NCBI GenBank assembly: GCA_013399875.1
Contig: VXAZ01001045.1
Location: forward strand, 788,661 to 852,660
Length of the DNA stretch: 64,000 bases
Origin: Gymnorhina tibicen
Lineage: Eukaryota; Chordata; Aves; Passeriformes; Artamidae
Direction of reading: 5' to 3'
This document shows positions 25,700 through 37,914 of the stretch, piece by piece. Positions within the stretch are counted from its first letter, which is position 1, and each line of letters begins with the position of its first letter. The translations under genes and the position numbers were made by a program. Under the pieces are notes generated by a model. The model made no database searches and was not told the DNA's origin. It worked only from the letters and a program-made list of their open reading frames with translations.

Positions 25700-26819
25700 C
25701 TGCTGGGAGATAAATGCTCAGCCTTGCTACTGTTTGTACTGGGGGCATGGAGCTGTGGCTGCCTCTCCTTTGTCAGGCTGTTAGACGAGGCACTATCCCC
25801 AAACAGCAGTAACCCATTCCCTAGCATCACATTTCTCTCTGTAAAAGGAGACTGGATAACCTGATCATGTTCCAGGCAGGTATCATGCTCCTTCTGTTTC
25901 AGTCTCCTAGTAAACCCCCTCCTTTCTAAACATGTCTCAGAGCCATTGAGCTGAGCTGCATAGCAGAAAATATGAAAAGTAAACATGGAGCTGTACCCCA
26001 TTCTGTTTCTCCTTCCCCTCTCATCCATATTGCCCAAAGGTGGGGGATGTTTTTTTTCAGTTGAGGTAGTCACTGTAAAAGTCTGTTTTAATTTCTAACT
26101 TTATGCTTTTTATATATTTGTGCAAATAAGTTTGTAAATCCTTCTTTTTTTTCACTTAGAATTTCTCTTACTACTATGCCTTCCTTCTTGCTTCAAGAGG
26201 AAGAAAAGGAATAGATTGTTTAAGGAGAATCTGGATTTTCTGTTTACAGAGCAATAAATGTTCTGAAATGAACTGCAGTTGGATATGTTGTAAAATTGCT
26301 TTTGTTTGACAGGTTAATAAATCTTAGTCAAAAGTCTGAATGACTAGAAATATTAAAAGCTTGTGTTGCCTGACATAACCAAACAACCCAAACATCTTTC
26401 TGCATTTCTTTATAAACACAGCAAAGGGCTCAGTATTATTTCAGCTGACCATGGCTCTCATTTTATTTGCAAAGCCTTTGTCTACGGGTCTTCCACACAG
26501 TGTCTTCTTTTGGCTTTTTTGGTGGGTTTTGTTTGTTTGTTTGGTGTGGAAAACGTAAACCAAAATCACCTTAATTGGCAAATGTTTAAAATGCTGTAAT
26601 TCTTCAGTAAGTACACATGTTCAGGGTGCAGACACCTTCCATTAACTTTTGCAGCTATGAATAAGCCTAGGAATTTTAGAGAATTTAAATTTGTGTTTTC
26701 AAACCTATACCTATGTTGATCTTGAAGGGGTCATCTGTTATGTTACTTTCATGCATAAACATATGAGACAAATCTACCCTATATTCACCTTGCAATATGA
26801 ATCCTTCCAGCAGCTAGAT
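25700..26819. other. Intron, no feature recognised
   Basis: Mixed composition, becoming AT-rich after about 26080. A T/G-rich tract lies at 26511-26545. No exon, RNA or named repeat was seen. Confidence 0.4.
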
Positions 26820-27560
26820 TTAGGTACTCTGTTGTCCCTGGATCCCAGTCTTGTGCTTTCGTCATTCCACAGAGTCTCTCCCATGCACACACTGACAGAT
26901 CTCTTGGACAGCCCGAGATGCCACAGTCTTTACAGCAGCTGGCCAAGGCTGCCCTGTGCCTACCCTGTCCCTCTAAGAGCCAGGACTGATTGTGTTCTTG
27001 CCCATAGGGTCATGCCTGGCTTCCAGGACTCTTCACCTATTTTGCAGCTACTCCAGCATGCTCTTTGCTAGCCCTCACACTCTCATTTGCACACCCATCG
27101 TCACTGCAGGTGCTGCACTGTGGGCATGTGGGACTCCTGGTCCCATGGCAGTACTGACACTGAGACCTCCATGCACCTGTGTGTGCACAATGGTAAGCCC
27201 TTGCCCAGGAAAACCATCAGAAATTGACTTTAATTAGAGGAGACAGGAAAAATTACATAGACTGGTGCAGGAATGGCCAAGAACAGATGGCCCCTACTCA
27301 TACTCCACCAGCCCCTTCTGTCTCACATTACCACAGGGTGCCCTGACCCGTGGAGCCTCTCCTGTTGGCATGTCTTTGTGGGTCTGGCCTTGTGGTAGCA
27401 GCAGTGGCTGGGCCAGAGCCTCACAGGGCTGCTGAGCTCATCCTACCCCATCAGGCAGCACAGGAATGAGCTTCTGGTAGGCTGATGACTGTTGTGATGT
27501 GTCTGGGAGCAGCTGGCCAGGGTGTTTCAGGACAGCTGTTCCTTGCTGTTCCTGTCATTC
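26820..27560. other. Second G+C-richer intronic block, unexplained
   Basis: Another patch of raised G+C in the intron, with short overlapping open frames on both strands (such as 26691-27071 and 26992-27237) that contain no domain I know. It does not read as CR1 or as any LTR that I recognise. Whether it is an old repeat, a regulatory element or simply a compositional fluctuation is undecided. Confidence 0.35.
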
Positions 27561-29477
27561 TTCTTCCTCTGTACAGTTCTATCACATAAACTAATGTGTG
27601 TGTGCATATACGTATGTATGTATTTCTGCATATGAAAATGTACAGATCTCTCTCCATAGAAACTTGGCAATTTTAAATGTTTATGTTCCATACATGCTCT
27701 TTGGACTTAGTAGTAATATGATGTTTCATAACCACAGAATATTTGGAAGGAAAGATTCTTATTAATTAAGATCAGCCTACCTGAACTGTGTTCCTTTTCT
27801 TCAAGGAAGGTATTTAGGAAGGCAACCAAAGTAGGGAGAAAAACTTTTTTTAGTTTACAGGGGAAGTAGGAAAACATGAAGAGAACCTTGGCTGGAAGCC
27901 TGCAGCACTACCACTGCTAAGCACTAGAACATCTGATTGAGAAAAGTATTTTGAGTGTCATGAGCAACATCTTTGCTTTTCATCAAGGTGCAAGATACAG
28001 GGTATCTATATGAACTGGCTCAAAAGGACAATTGTCACTTGATTTTGTAAGATTTTCTTCTCGTTTCTTTTGGTAACAAAGTTAAAACATGACCTAGTTG
28101 AGCATATAATAACAGTATTTCTAGACAGAGTAATTGTTTCTTTCCAGTTTTAATCCATCATCTTGATATCCAGTAGAACTACCTGTTAAATTCCTACTTT
28201 CTTGTCAATGAGGAGACTGTTCTTTATGGCTTTAAAAGTATTGAAGTGTTATTTCTGCAGATGCAGGGTCAATGGAGAAAATAAATTTTTAGTGTCTTTT
28301 CTCCCATTGTTCTGCTTGCTAAGATTAGAACTTACAAGCCTTTGAAGACTATGAAACAGGTGCTTTTAGCCACACCTTCAAGATCTGCAGATCCAGAACA
28401 TAAATCCCAGAGTCAGTCTTTACGTATAGATGAGATTTTCAGTCCTCAGTCTTTAGACATATTTGCTATTTGATTTGTCAGTTTTCTCTATTCAATAATG
28501 AATCTCACTAGTAACTCACTAGAAGCTGGAATCAATTAGTAAAGACTTGAAATATAATAGAAACCACTACAACTTCTAAAAAGACAAAAACAAAAGGAGA
28601 AAAAAAATCACCTGAGCCATTTCCTGTATGCTGACTCACAAAGTTTGAGATTCTTTTTTGCTTGTTCATCTGACAGGCAGCCTTTCCTCTTTTATTTTTG
28701 TAGTCACAGCATATTTTACCTGGTAGCCAGAACGTATAATTCAGTGGACTGTGTGGCAGTGATACTTTGTCACCTTGACACACCTGCTGCAGTTTGGTTT
28801 CCGTAGGGAATCCTTATATAATGTCTGGGTGCTGAAGCTTCCAAGTTATCAGTAAAATGCTGCTTCTAGCACTCAGCGGCTTGTCAATTTACCCAGATTC
28901 TTGGCAATATCTTGGCATCTATTTCTGAACTGATTGTATTACAGTATTAGAGGTGCTTTCTTTCAGGTCATGTGTTGTGATGGTTAGAGCAATGTAAAAT
29001 CACTTTTCCAGTATGCCATGGTAGTCTAACTAATATAGAAATACACATAATTTGTTTTAAGTAGAAGAAAAGAAAGGTGGACTGTGCTTAGGCAGAGATG
29101 ACTGGGATTTTTTTCCCCAAACAAATGTGTGTTATCAGCACGTTAACTCATTCAGGTGCTGCTTTGTAATTTGACTGCAGGCATTTGTAGAGAGGGCAAT
29201 TTGTCTTTGACTTAACTGTGAAGAAATGTGTTTATATCAGTATTGGGTGACCTAGACACTTCCTAATGGAGTGCTTTATATTCTCATCATAGGTTTTGTA
29301 ATGGTCACTTAGCAATAAGTTTTGTCTGTATTTTTTGCACATTTGTCATTCAGACCTTTAAATTTAGAAGTTCCATTACAGTGCCATCTGTCTCTGCACC
29401 AGTGAGTCTAGCTGCACACTTCCAAACAGGAAAGAAAACCCAATTGATTTCCTATGGACAGAAAAAAGTTAATTACG
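27561..29477. other. AT-rich intron, no feature recognised
   Basis: No gene, RNA or named repeat seen. A short alternating purine-pyrimidine patch (GTGTGTGTGCATATACGTA) is near 27595-27615. Confidence 0.4.
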
Positions 29478-30088
29478 ATGGCTGGTGAACACCGAGTTGA
29501 CCATGAGCCAGCAATGTGCCATTGCAGCTAAGGTGGCTGATGAGGAGGACTGTTGCCAGCAGATTGAGGGAATTGATCCTGCCCCTCTGCTCAGCACTGG
29601 TGAGGCCGTACCTGGAAAATACTGGGTGCAGTTCTGTACTTCCCAGTACAAGAGATATATTGAGCTGCTGGAGGGAGTCCAGCAAAGGGACACCAAGATA
29701 ATTAAGGGACTTCAGCATATTGCATTTGAGGAAAGGCAAAGTGGGCTGGGACTGCTTAGCTTGGAGAAGAGAAGGCTCAGGGAAACAATAATGTAATGTA
29801 ATGTAATACCTGAAGGGAGAATGCAAAGAGCCAGGCACTTTTTAGTGGTGCCCAGTGACAGAACCAGAGGCAATGGACACAAACTGAAAGACAGGTGGCT
29901 CCCTCTGAGCATCAGGAAACACTTTTTCACCACGAGGATGACTGAGCACTGTTGCAGGTTACCCAGAGAGGTGGTGGAGTCTTGCTCCTTGGAGATACTC
30001 AAACACTGTCTGGATCTTGTCCTGGGCTGTAGGTGTTGAGCAGGGAGTTGGCCCAGGTGACCTTCAGAGCTTGCTTCCAGTCTCAGTC
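29478..30088 (+). mobile_element. CR1 LINE, 5'-truncated, about 0.6 kb
   Basis: Sense-strand end of CR1 ORF2 and 3' UTR: CATGAGCCAGCAATGTGCCA, GAGGGAGTCCAGCAAAGGGA, CTTAGCTTGGAGAAGAGAAG, GTGGTGCCCAGTGACAGAAC, CACTTTTTCACCACGAGGAT, GAGAGGTGGTGGAGTC, ending GCTTGCTTCCAGTCTCAGTC. A small AATGT pentamer expansion at about 29787-29807 interrupts the element. An antisense SINE begins immediately at its 3' end. The short frames in this stretch are residues of the LINE and not host genes. Confidence 0.93.
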
Positions 30089-30228
30089 ATGGAATCACAG
30101 AATATTCTGAGTTGGAAGGGATGCACAAGGAGCATGAGTCCACCAGTTAAATGAATGGCCCATACGGGGATCAAACCCACAACCTTGGCATTATTACCAC
30201 CATGCTCTAACCAGCCATCCTGCAATCA
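30089..30228 (-). mobile_element. tRNA-Ile-derived SINE with CR1-type tail (TguSINE1-like)
   Basis: Read on the minus strand, the head is recognisably tRNA-Ile: GGTTAGAGCATGGTGG, then AATAATGCCAAGGTTGTGGG and TTTGATCCCCGTATGGGCC. The RNA polymerase III B box is GGTTTGATCC (30168-30177, minus strand), one change from the consensus GGTTCGATCC. The A-box region upstream is degraded. The 3' half (30089-30156) is a CR1 terminus: CTTCCAACTCAGAATATTCT then GTGATTCC. A tRNA-Ile head joined to a CR1 tail is the known design of the songbird TguSINE1 family, mobilised by CR1 machinery. It is not a functional tRNA gene: the 5' acceptor half is missing. The exact 5' end is uncertain by about 10 bases. Confidence 0.85.
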
Positions 30229-30276
30229 TGTGATTCTGAGTCCATACAATACTTATATATCATTTGTGTATTTTCT

Positions 30277-30327
30277 GTGTATATATATACATATATATAT
30301 GCATATATCTGTGTATATATGTATATT
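30277..30327. repeat. TA/CA-rich alternating microsatellite
   Basis: An imperfect run of TA with interspersed CA and TG steps (GTATATATATACATATATAT, then GCATATATCTGTGTATATAT). Low-complexity DNA next to the SINE, likely length-variable. Confidence 0.85.
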
Positions 30328-33300
30328 GTGGGGTCCATTACATAGCATAAGCAATAATTACCTAGCAAAATAATGTGGCAGCAAGCTTTAGAGTAACGAT
30401 TCCAATAGTCTCAGAGAAGTGGACACAGTTTAAACGGGAAATCAGCCCTCATCCCTTTTCTAAAGACTCACTCAAACTGTTGAAGGTCAGCAAATGCAGG
30501 ATGCTTCAGATCAGCAGATTCATTAAGTGGTGATTCTTAGTTTTAATATGAAATCATTATTGTGTTGGATGAACAAGTAGTTTTCACTTAAGCATATGGC
30601 CTGATAAAGTGTTTTGAGGACTTTGCCCATGAGAGGTTGTTTTACAGGCAAATACGTGGTAGTTTTCCTTTTGAATTAGTCTGCCATCTGTCAGCTTTAT
30701 ACCCTGTTGAATCTGAACATTATTTGTGGTTGAAATATACAGAATGGGAGGGGTTTTTAAATAAAAATGGTGTTAAGAAAAGCTGATGAGAACCCAGATA
30801 CTGATAAACTTGTTTCTTTGAAGAACTGAGTACCCAAAAGAAGTTACTCATGGCAGAAGTTGTGTGACAAGCATAGTAACTAGTTGCTGATACCATGGCT
30901 GGTATTCCTAAACTAATGTTCATGTTAAGCCAGTGTCATGTCTGTGTTAGTTACTGATCTAATATATATCTTAAACTGAATAAGCCTTAAGGCACAGAGA
31001 GAGAGACTATATGTATGGAGACCATATATACACCGTGTATTTATCCACATCCATACATACACAGAGTTAAATAAGCATGGTTTTCTATTTTTGTTCATTT
31101 TTTACTCTGATGCATTCATTTATATTTTGTGTCCCTTATTCCTTTCATGGAAAATGACCTGTTACTCTTCCTGTAAGCATGCCTGAGTCAAAATAAGAAA
31201 TGAGAGCCTTTGGTTGAAGTGACTGTTAGCAGTCTCTTACCTGGTAGAGCTGGTCTAATAGAAAAATAGGCACAGCTTGATAACTCTGTGCCATCAATGC
31301 ATTTTAAAAAGTGTTTCTATGCAGTATTTTAAAAAGCTACATCATATTAGGGGAATTTTGACAAAAGCATGTTGAAATGTATTGAGATTAAGACTCAAAT
31401 ATCTTTCTACATGTGAATTCAAGTGTATATTTATTTTCTTATTTACAGAAATATTTGGGCTTGGAGTTTACAGTGGAAAGAAATTTTCTAGAGGAGCAGT
31501 CTCTTTTAATGATTGATTCACATAAAACTGCTTGATATTCACTGGCTTTCCTTCTTTGCATTTTTCGTAGCTTGAAATACCCAGGTAACTATTGCTTCCT
31601 TAAAATAAACAAAGGAAGCTGATAAAAACAAGCTAGAGATTAATATGAAAAACATGACTTCTCTACTGAAATATTAAAAAAATAATTATGACTTTTTTTT
31701 TAAACTTTCCTCTTAATACATAATACATTCTTATTAAAAATTTTGTTTTTACCAATAATAATTGTATTGATGTAGTAGAACTTGCCGTGCACTTACAGTT
31801 AATCCCTCATTCAGGGTTAGGAGAGTGGTTCCATTGAATTAATTATTTCTCATAACAAATAGTTCAAAAAAGGTGTATCATACATAGTGTATGTAGAAAT
31901 ATAGGTTTTATTATTAATTCTTTTACTTTTGGTGGTAGATTTCACATTCTTTAGAAATAGCGCACACAGAAATAATTTATCAGGTAAAGAAAATTATGTA
32001 AGAAATTATGAGTTCTGAGCTCCATTTGCTTGCACAGTCAAAGCAGCTTTGCAAACTAAGAGACTGAGAAATCATCTTTTGAAATCACGAGGACAGTTAC
32101 TTAAATAGATCTGATTATTGATGTAATGAGGCTTTTCATTTCAGATGTGGTATTTTTAGATTGCTGTTGCAAAAATAAATTATGGAGTTACGACATTCCT
32201 AACCATAACGCAGTGCCCACAGGTGGGCTACTGTTGAAAGAGCACATTCAGAAATCCTTGCACAGCCGTTTTGTGGTTTTACACATAAAATCAGCTTTAG
32301 GCATGCCAGGTATAAGATGGAAGGTTGAAGAGATGAACCCGTATGATTCAAATACTGCCCAACAGCAACATTTATATTCCTCTTAACTTTAGGAGTTAAT
32401 ATTTTTTCCAAATTAGTTTTGTACATTCTTCTCCACTTTCCTCTGAAAATCTATATTGAGAAGAGAGAATTGCAATTTTTAATGTAAGTATTTTTTTCTG
32501 TAGTTGAAATATATAGAAAATAATTATTAGAATTATGTTGTGTTTTGTTTGTTTTATTTAAAGGTGGTAGTTTCTGGCTTTGTGCATGGAGTTTTATGCT
32601 AATAATCTTAAATATTCTCTACAATAACTTTCAGCTTTGAATTTTGAAAGAAAGTCTCTTTTTTTCCTGATCAGGAAGACTCACCAAGTCACTCCAGACT
32701 GGTGACACTTGTGTACAGTTCAATGAGAAGCTTGTCCTGAATAGAAAAAAAGGACCTTTTCCATGATGTTTTTGCACTCCCAATGAAAACCTGTTTAAAG
32801 GTTAATGCCTCTTCTCACCTTTTCTCTCTTTATTGAGGAAATTAAGAAATTACTATGTCTGAAGCATATGCGGGCTGTTATTAACACTTCCATCAAACAT
32901 TATACAATAATTAAATAATGTTTAGATCAAATCCATGTAAATTTCACTATGTAGACTGATCTTTCTGTGTGGGAAAATAACACTGGTCAAGGAGACATCA
33001 TAGAACAAACTATTGCCAAAATTGATTTTTAAAAAATTAGCTTGCTCCATGAGAATCAAGTGCCTTCTGCAGCACCTGCTGAGGCAGTTGTAGGCAAGTG
33101 ATGGTGTCCAGTTACACAAAACAAACAGGAAGGGTACCTGCTCTGGCAGGCGGCACCTGTGGGTTTGTCCACATTCCCTGTGGAAAAAAGTTCATTACTT
33201 TTATTCAGGAAATACTTCTGGTGCCTACTTCCAGTTTCAGTTCGAAACTTAAGAATTTGGATGCATCAAAACAGTTCCTCCTTTGGGTGTACCTGGTTCG

Positions 33301-33344
33301 TATCTCTGATGTGTTTGCTCATGAGATGGGCCCAGCCTCTTCTC
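30328..33344. other. AT-rich intron, no feature recognised
   Basis: I see no exon, RNA gene or named element. Short alternating tracts (near 31000-31060) and T/A runs only. Confidence 0.4.
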
Positions 33345-33575
33345 CAAGGTGCAGAGTGATCATGCAGTAGGCAACAGGCACAAGCTGGAACACAAGAAAC
33401 TCCTAGATTCTTGGAAAACCATTTTCACCATAGGGATGGTTTCTCCATATGGTTTCACCATATGGGAACAGGTGTCCAGGAGGCATGTGGAATCTGCATA
33501 TTTGAAAATGCTCAAAGCTCACCTGGCCAAGGACCTGAGCAGCTTGCTTTGGCTGGACATGTGTTGTACAGGGTG
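33345..33575 (+). mobile_element. Decayed CR1 LINE fragment, sense
   Basis: GGCAACAGGCACAAGCTGGA + ACACAAGAAACTCC, a degraded stretch with GGAACAGG + TGTCCAGGAGG, then GAATCTGCATATTTGAAAAT + GCTCAAAGCTCACCTGGCC follows the order of the CR1 3' region, with many substitutions and a local CCATATGG duplication near 33447-33472. It is older and more diverged than the other copies here and lacks a clear tail. Confidence 0.75.
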
Positions 33576-36500
33576 TTTTCCAAATGGCCTCCAGGGACCC
33601 CTCTTAGTGTATTTTGTCCTGCAATTCTGAGCTCTGCGTGCAAGGTACTTTGCTTGAATGTGTTGTGTATTACATGTCAAGGAAGTCAGTGGGTTTGGTA
33701 AAGATAGTTCTCTGTGGAAGGGAAGGCAGCACAAATTAACTATTTCATTGTACAGAATTACTTTTTTAGGCCACTTTTAGAGATAAGTGACATAAAACTC
33801 CAGCATGTTATGCAATATGAGTAGCCTCAGTAGAGAACATCTTGAGTATTTGCCTTGCGTTCTCCATAAAAGAACAATACCCTTCTATGGCTAATCCAAG
33901 CTGCAGTTGATTTAGATTTCTGCTGCCAGGATAATCGGGCACTGTTTCAGAAATGCCTGGGAATTTCTTGAGGCCTGTAACACAAGTTACCATACAAAGT
34001 TCCCAGTGTGCTGTCCTCAAAATACACAGAGCTCTGTGAAAAGAGTGCTCCAGCCATCCGGAATGATCAGAGTAACCCCGCATGTAAATGTGACCTTCTC
34101 CGTGCCTCACAGAGCCGCTGTGTCTGAGGCTGACTGTCACTCACAGAAACACTTTCTTTCATTTGATCAAGTCTTAAAAACAAGCAAGAAATATGAAATT
34201 TATCCTCCTTCTTCTCCATCCAAACCATTTTATTCCTTCTGGCCTTCCTTGAGATGACATTCTGTGAACTGGTTTGTGAGAGAGGAACTGCTGGTGTGGG
34301 CTGAAATGTAAAGTGGCATTTATGCAAGAGCTAGAAACAGAGTGATCTAATTATGTGCAGATGTAACACATTTCCTTTTGTTTTCCTTTTTTCTTTTCTG
34401 AAATTATGCTAATGATTTTTTTGTTTTATGGTAAATAATTTGATTCTTATATTGGTCTGCAACACAGTAGTAGTGAGTTAATAAAAATATGAATTAAAAA
34501 GTATATGTGCATGTAATTTCCAAACAGTTCTTAATATGAATCATTGACTCATAAAGAATGGTGGCTGTAGTTAGTATTCTGAATACTCTGGTGCTTAATT
34601 CATTTGATTTTAAGTTTCTAGCTTGTTTATTCATTTGTTATAGCATTTAAAAACATCTTGGCTTACTCCTCATTTTCCTTAATGGAACTAAGTTGTGGGG
34701 CTGTAAGCTGCATTACTTTCTTAACAGCATATTTAATATGATTCTGTTATTCCTGGCTGGTCAGATTGGCACATGTCCTTAAAATAAAATGAAATGTAAT
34801 TCATTATTGTATTCACTATTGGGATTTTTCCCAACTATTTCTGGAAGGAGTGTAAGTCCAAAGATTAGGAGAGAAACATTAATCACGTTATTTCATTATT
34901 GTTTTTTGTTAATTCATCACAGAATTAACACAGTAGGAGACCAAAACTGCAAATATTACTGCTTTAAATGGATTTATTCAATAATGTTTAAGTAACTCTG
35001 ATGGTAAATGGGTCACCCAGAAATACATTTTCCCCTTGTTCCCAGGTAAATATCAAAACATAGGAAAAAAGAAAACATAAGTTGAGCTAAAAAATAGCCC
35101 AGCATCTATGTTATGACATGTTAAAACTGTTGTTTCCTCTCTCTTTTTGTCAATTTCCACTACCTCCCATAAATGACAAACAGCACCTTCTCAGCATCTC
35201 AGTATTTTGTGTGGGTTTTGGATAGGTCTTTGTTGTATTCTGAATTGTATTATGGTTCTTGAAAATTTCTGGGTCACTCACATGACTAACACAGTTAGTA
35301 CTGGAATTATTGTGAAAATCTAAAGAAAACTGAGCAAGGAAAAATTATAAAATTTGTTGAACAAAACACAAACCATGATTGCAGTAGTAATATCTTTCAG
35401 ATTGATAATTTATTTCTTAGGTACTACTTAGTTTTGAATTTTAACCATATAGTATGGGCTAGTTTTTCACAAAGAAAAAAGTAAAAATACTTCTGGAAAT
35501 GAACAGTCAGCAAGTTTTATGTAGAAATGAAAGGCCTGAGCTCCTTCTGGTTTACAGAAATCAACAGTGTCATTCTGATATCCATGTGACCTGGCTGTAT
35601 GTGGTGAATTTCTTCCTGCAGCCTGTTTTTGGGGCTATTTAAGAGATACGATGAAATTTGAATTAGTCCTTAAACACTTACAGAAGACTGTGTTGTGCAT
35701 ATATACAGAAATTAATATGTAAGGGTACCAAATATTTCTACAGTGCAAATTTTACAAATAACCCATCATGCTTTTGACCAGTTGATTTGATTATGAAGAG
35801 GAAAAACATCAATTAAAAATAAAGAAATTACAGAGTATAAGATGCAATCCATAAGAAGCCCAAAACATAATATGTCACATTCTGATACCAGATGTTTCTG
35901 TGTCATTTGAGGACAGATGATAAAAGCTTTCTTTTCATTCTTTCTTTACAGAACAATAGATGGTAGTGTTAAATTTGCAAATGAATTCTGTGTGTATAAA
36001 TCATGCCGTCTTTAGTCTCATCCTCCAGTCTTTTTAGAGCCAATATAGTAGTGTCATATGTGGTCAAGGATACTTGTTTGATAAGCACTCCCTATACATA
36101 TATATTACCTTCACAGGTTTTCCAAAATCTTAATTTCAAAACTGATTTTAATCTTTTATCCTTCCAGGCTTCTTGGTTATCACTAATAGCAATAACACTT
36201 ATGGATATGGATAACACTATTAGTCGCATAATTATTCCATCCAGACTTTTGCAGTATATACGTTAAGACGGGGCTTGCTGTACATACCAAGAGCCTAACT
36301 AACACTCTTTTCTTATATTCTTACATTTCATGTAGGAAGATGAGGTAATGAGGTGCTGCAGTGCTATTATTTCTTCCTCTGGTTAAGTGATTAATTTTTC
36401 TTTTTCTACATTCATAGAGTGAAATATAAATTAATATACTTTGCTACTTTACTTTTTTAAGCATTTAGTTCATTCCAAAGTGAGAACTGTCCTAGATTAG

Positions 36501-37796
36501 TATGACCTTTTGAGAGATCTCATAGCAGTAGTATTGATCAGTGACACAAGTTTTAGAAATAATGCAGAGAAGCAGCCAGAATCTCAGCTGAAGTCTGTAT
36601 AAATCTCATCTGTCTCTCAGTTGGAGTGATGCTGATGTTGCAATACTTAGGCAAAATGGGAAAGAACTTGGCTGCTTTCATATCTCTAAATTTAGTGTGT
36701 AGGTGGTCCAGGACAGTGAAGAATTTATAACATTTTTATTTATTAATAAATCCATTTTGTGTGTGAACCTCTGTAAACCTTTTGTCATCCATTAAAAATG
36801 TGACTGTGCTGTTGACAATAAGTTTCAGTAAAAAGAAAGATTTAAGTAAGACCTAGTACACTTATTTCCTGTAACATGCAAGACACTGTAATTATGGGTC
36901 ATTTGCCTGGCTTCTTTGGTAATTAAGAGTTTTAATTGTGTCTAGTTCCAGGGAATTAGTTAAGCTTCTCATTATGCATATTGCCTTCCATAATCATCGG
37001 CTCTTCTCATACAGTAAGCTTAGTGACATCATGGAAGTCAATTAGGTCTTTCAAGGCAGAGCAGTGAAGTACATTCTTTTGTATGAGCTGGATCAGAAAA
37101 GGTTTCTGAAAGGCCTTGATAATGCTCTTCTGTGCAACATTTAAGCTTATTCTTCAAAAAGCAAAGCCTGTCAGAGTTTCATTTATTGTCCTCAGCGTGC
37201 TTAAGGTCATGAACTAAGCTATTGTTAAGAACAAAACCTATAGGCACAGACATGCTTCCATTCGAATAGCAATCGTACCAAGCTTTCCAGGATCAGCTGG
37301 TTACATATTTGTAGTTAGTAGTAGTGATAATGATCAACATTTGAAAGTATCACATTCTTCAAACTGGAATGCAGTGACTGTATGAAGGAAATGAGCACAA
37401 AAGACATTGATGTGATTCCTTTGGCTCACTAAAAATCATTAATTAAGTTTTACTTTATTACATGCAAGGTAGTAAGCACCTTTTACTTTTCTCTTGACAG
37501 ACTCCCAAGTTGTCGCTGACATGTTGAAAGGCAAGAATCAATATTTTAAAAGGAAGGGAAATCAGGAGAGGGTCCTTTTATTTTTCCCCTTCCACAGTCT
37601 CTGATAGATAGGTATATATAGGGCAGACATTTAATACATCTTGCAAAAATGTTTTCTTTGAGTGTAATGAAGTTTTTGCAAGTTGCAACTAGGTTCCATT
37701 AGAGCACAGCCAGAACAAACACTGTGCATCCTTTATGTTCTGCAGTGAAATAGTTGTGTGTTTGAGAACCTAAAAGGTGCAGTACGCTGTTGTATG
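33576..37796. other. AT-rich intron, no named element
   Basis: No gene, RNA or recognisable repeat. The stretch at about 36900-37240 looks low in repeats and rich in homeodomain-type TAATTA/ATTATGC words; I mention it as a possible conserved element in the findings, without direct evidence. Confidence 0.4.
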
Positions 37797-37914
37797 TTCA
37801 TAGAATCATAGAATATTCTGAGTTGGAAAGGACTCACAAGGATCATCAAAGTCCAAGTCCTTGCCCTGCACACCCCTGGTTCAGGAATCACACCATATAC
37901 CTGAGAGCACTGAT
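37797..37914 (-). mobile_element. CR1 LINE 3' end, antisense, about 0.12 kb
   Basis: TTCATAGAATCATAGAATAT then TCTGAGTTGGAAAGGACTCA and CAAGGATCATCAAAGTCCAA is the reverse complement of a CR1 terminus, in a subfamily whose end matches the tail of the SINE at 30089. It continues through CCTGCACACCCCTG and CACACCATATACCTGAGAGC and stops near 37914. No tRNA head follows, so this is a truncated LINE copy and not a second SINE. Confidence 0.88.

Noticed and set aside
25255..26073. 272-codon minus-strand frame as a gene
   Set aside because: It depends on reading through a (CA)24 microsatellite and contains no recognisable domain, so it is not annotated as a gene.
30157..30225. Functional tRNA-Ile gene
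   Set aside because: The 5' acceptor and D-arm half is degraded and the 3' side continues into a CR1 tail, so it is the head of a SINE.
37501..37530. Possible cryptic exon after TTTTCTCTTGACAG
   Set aside because: The acceptor looks good, but a stop appears in the phase needed for PUDP and the only donor would be a GC site.
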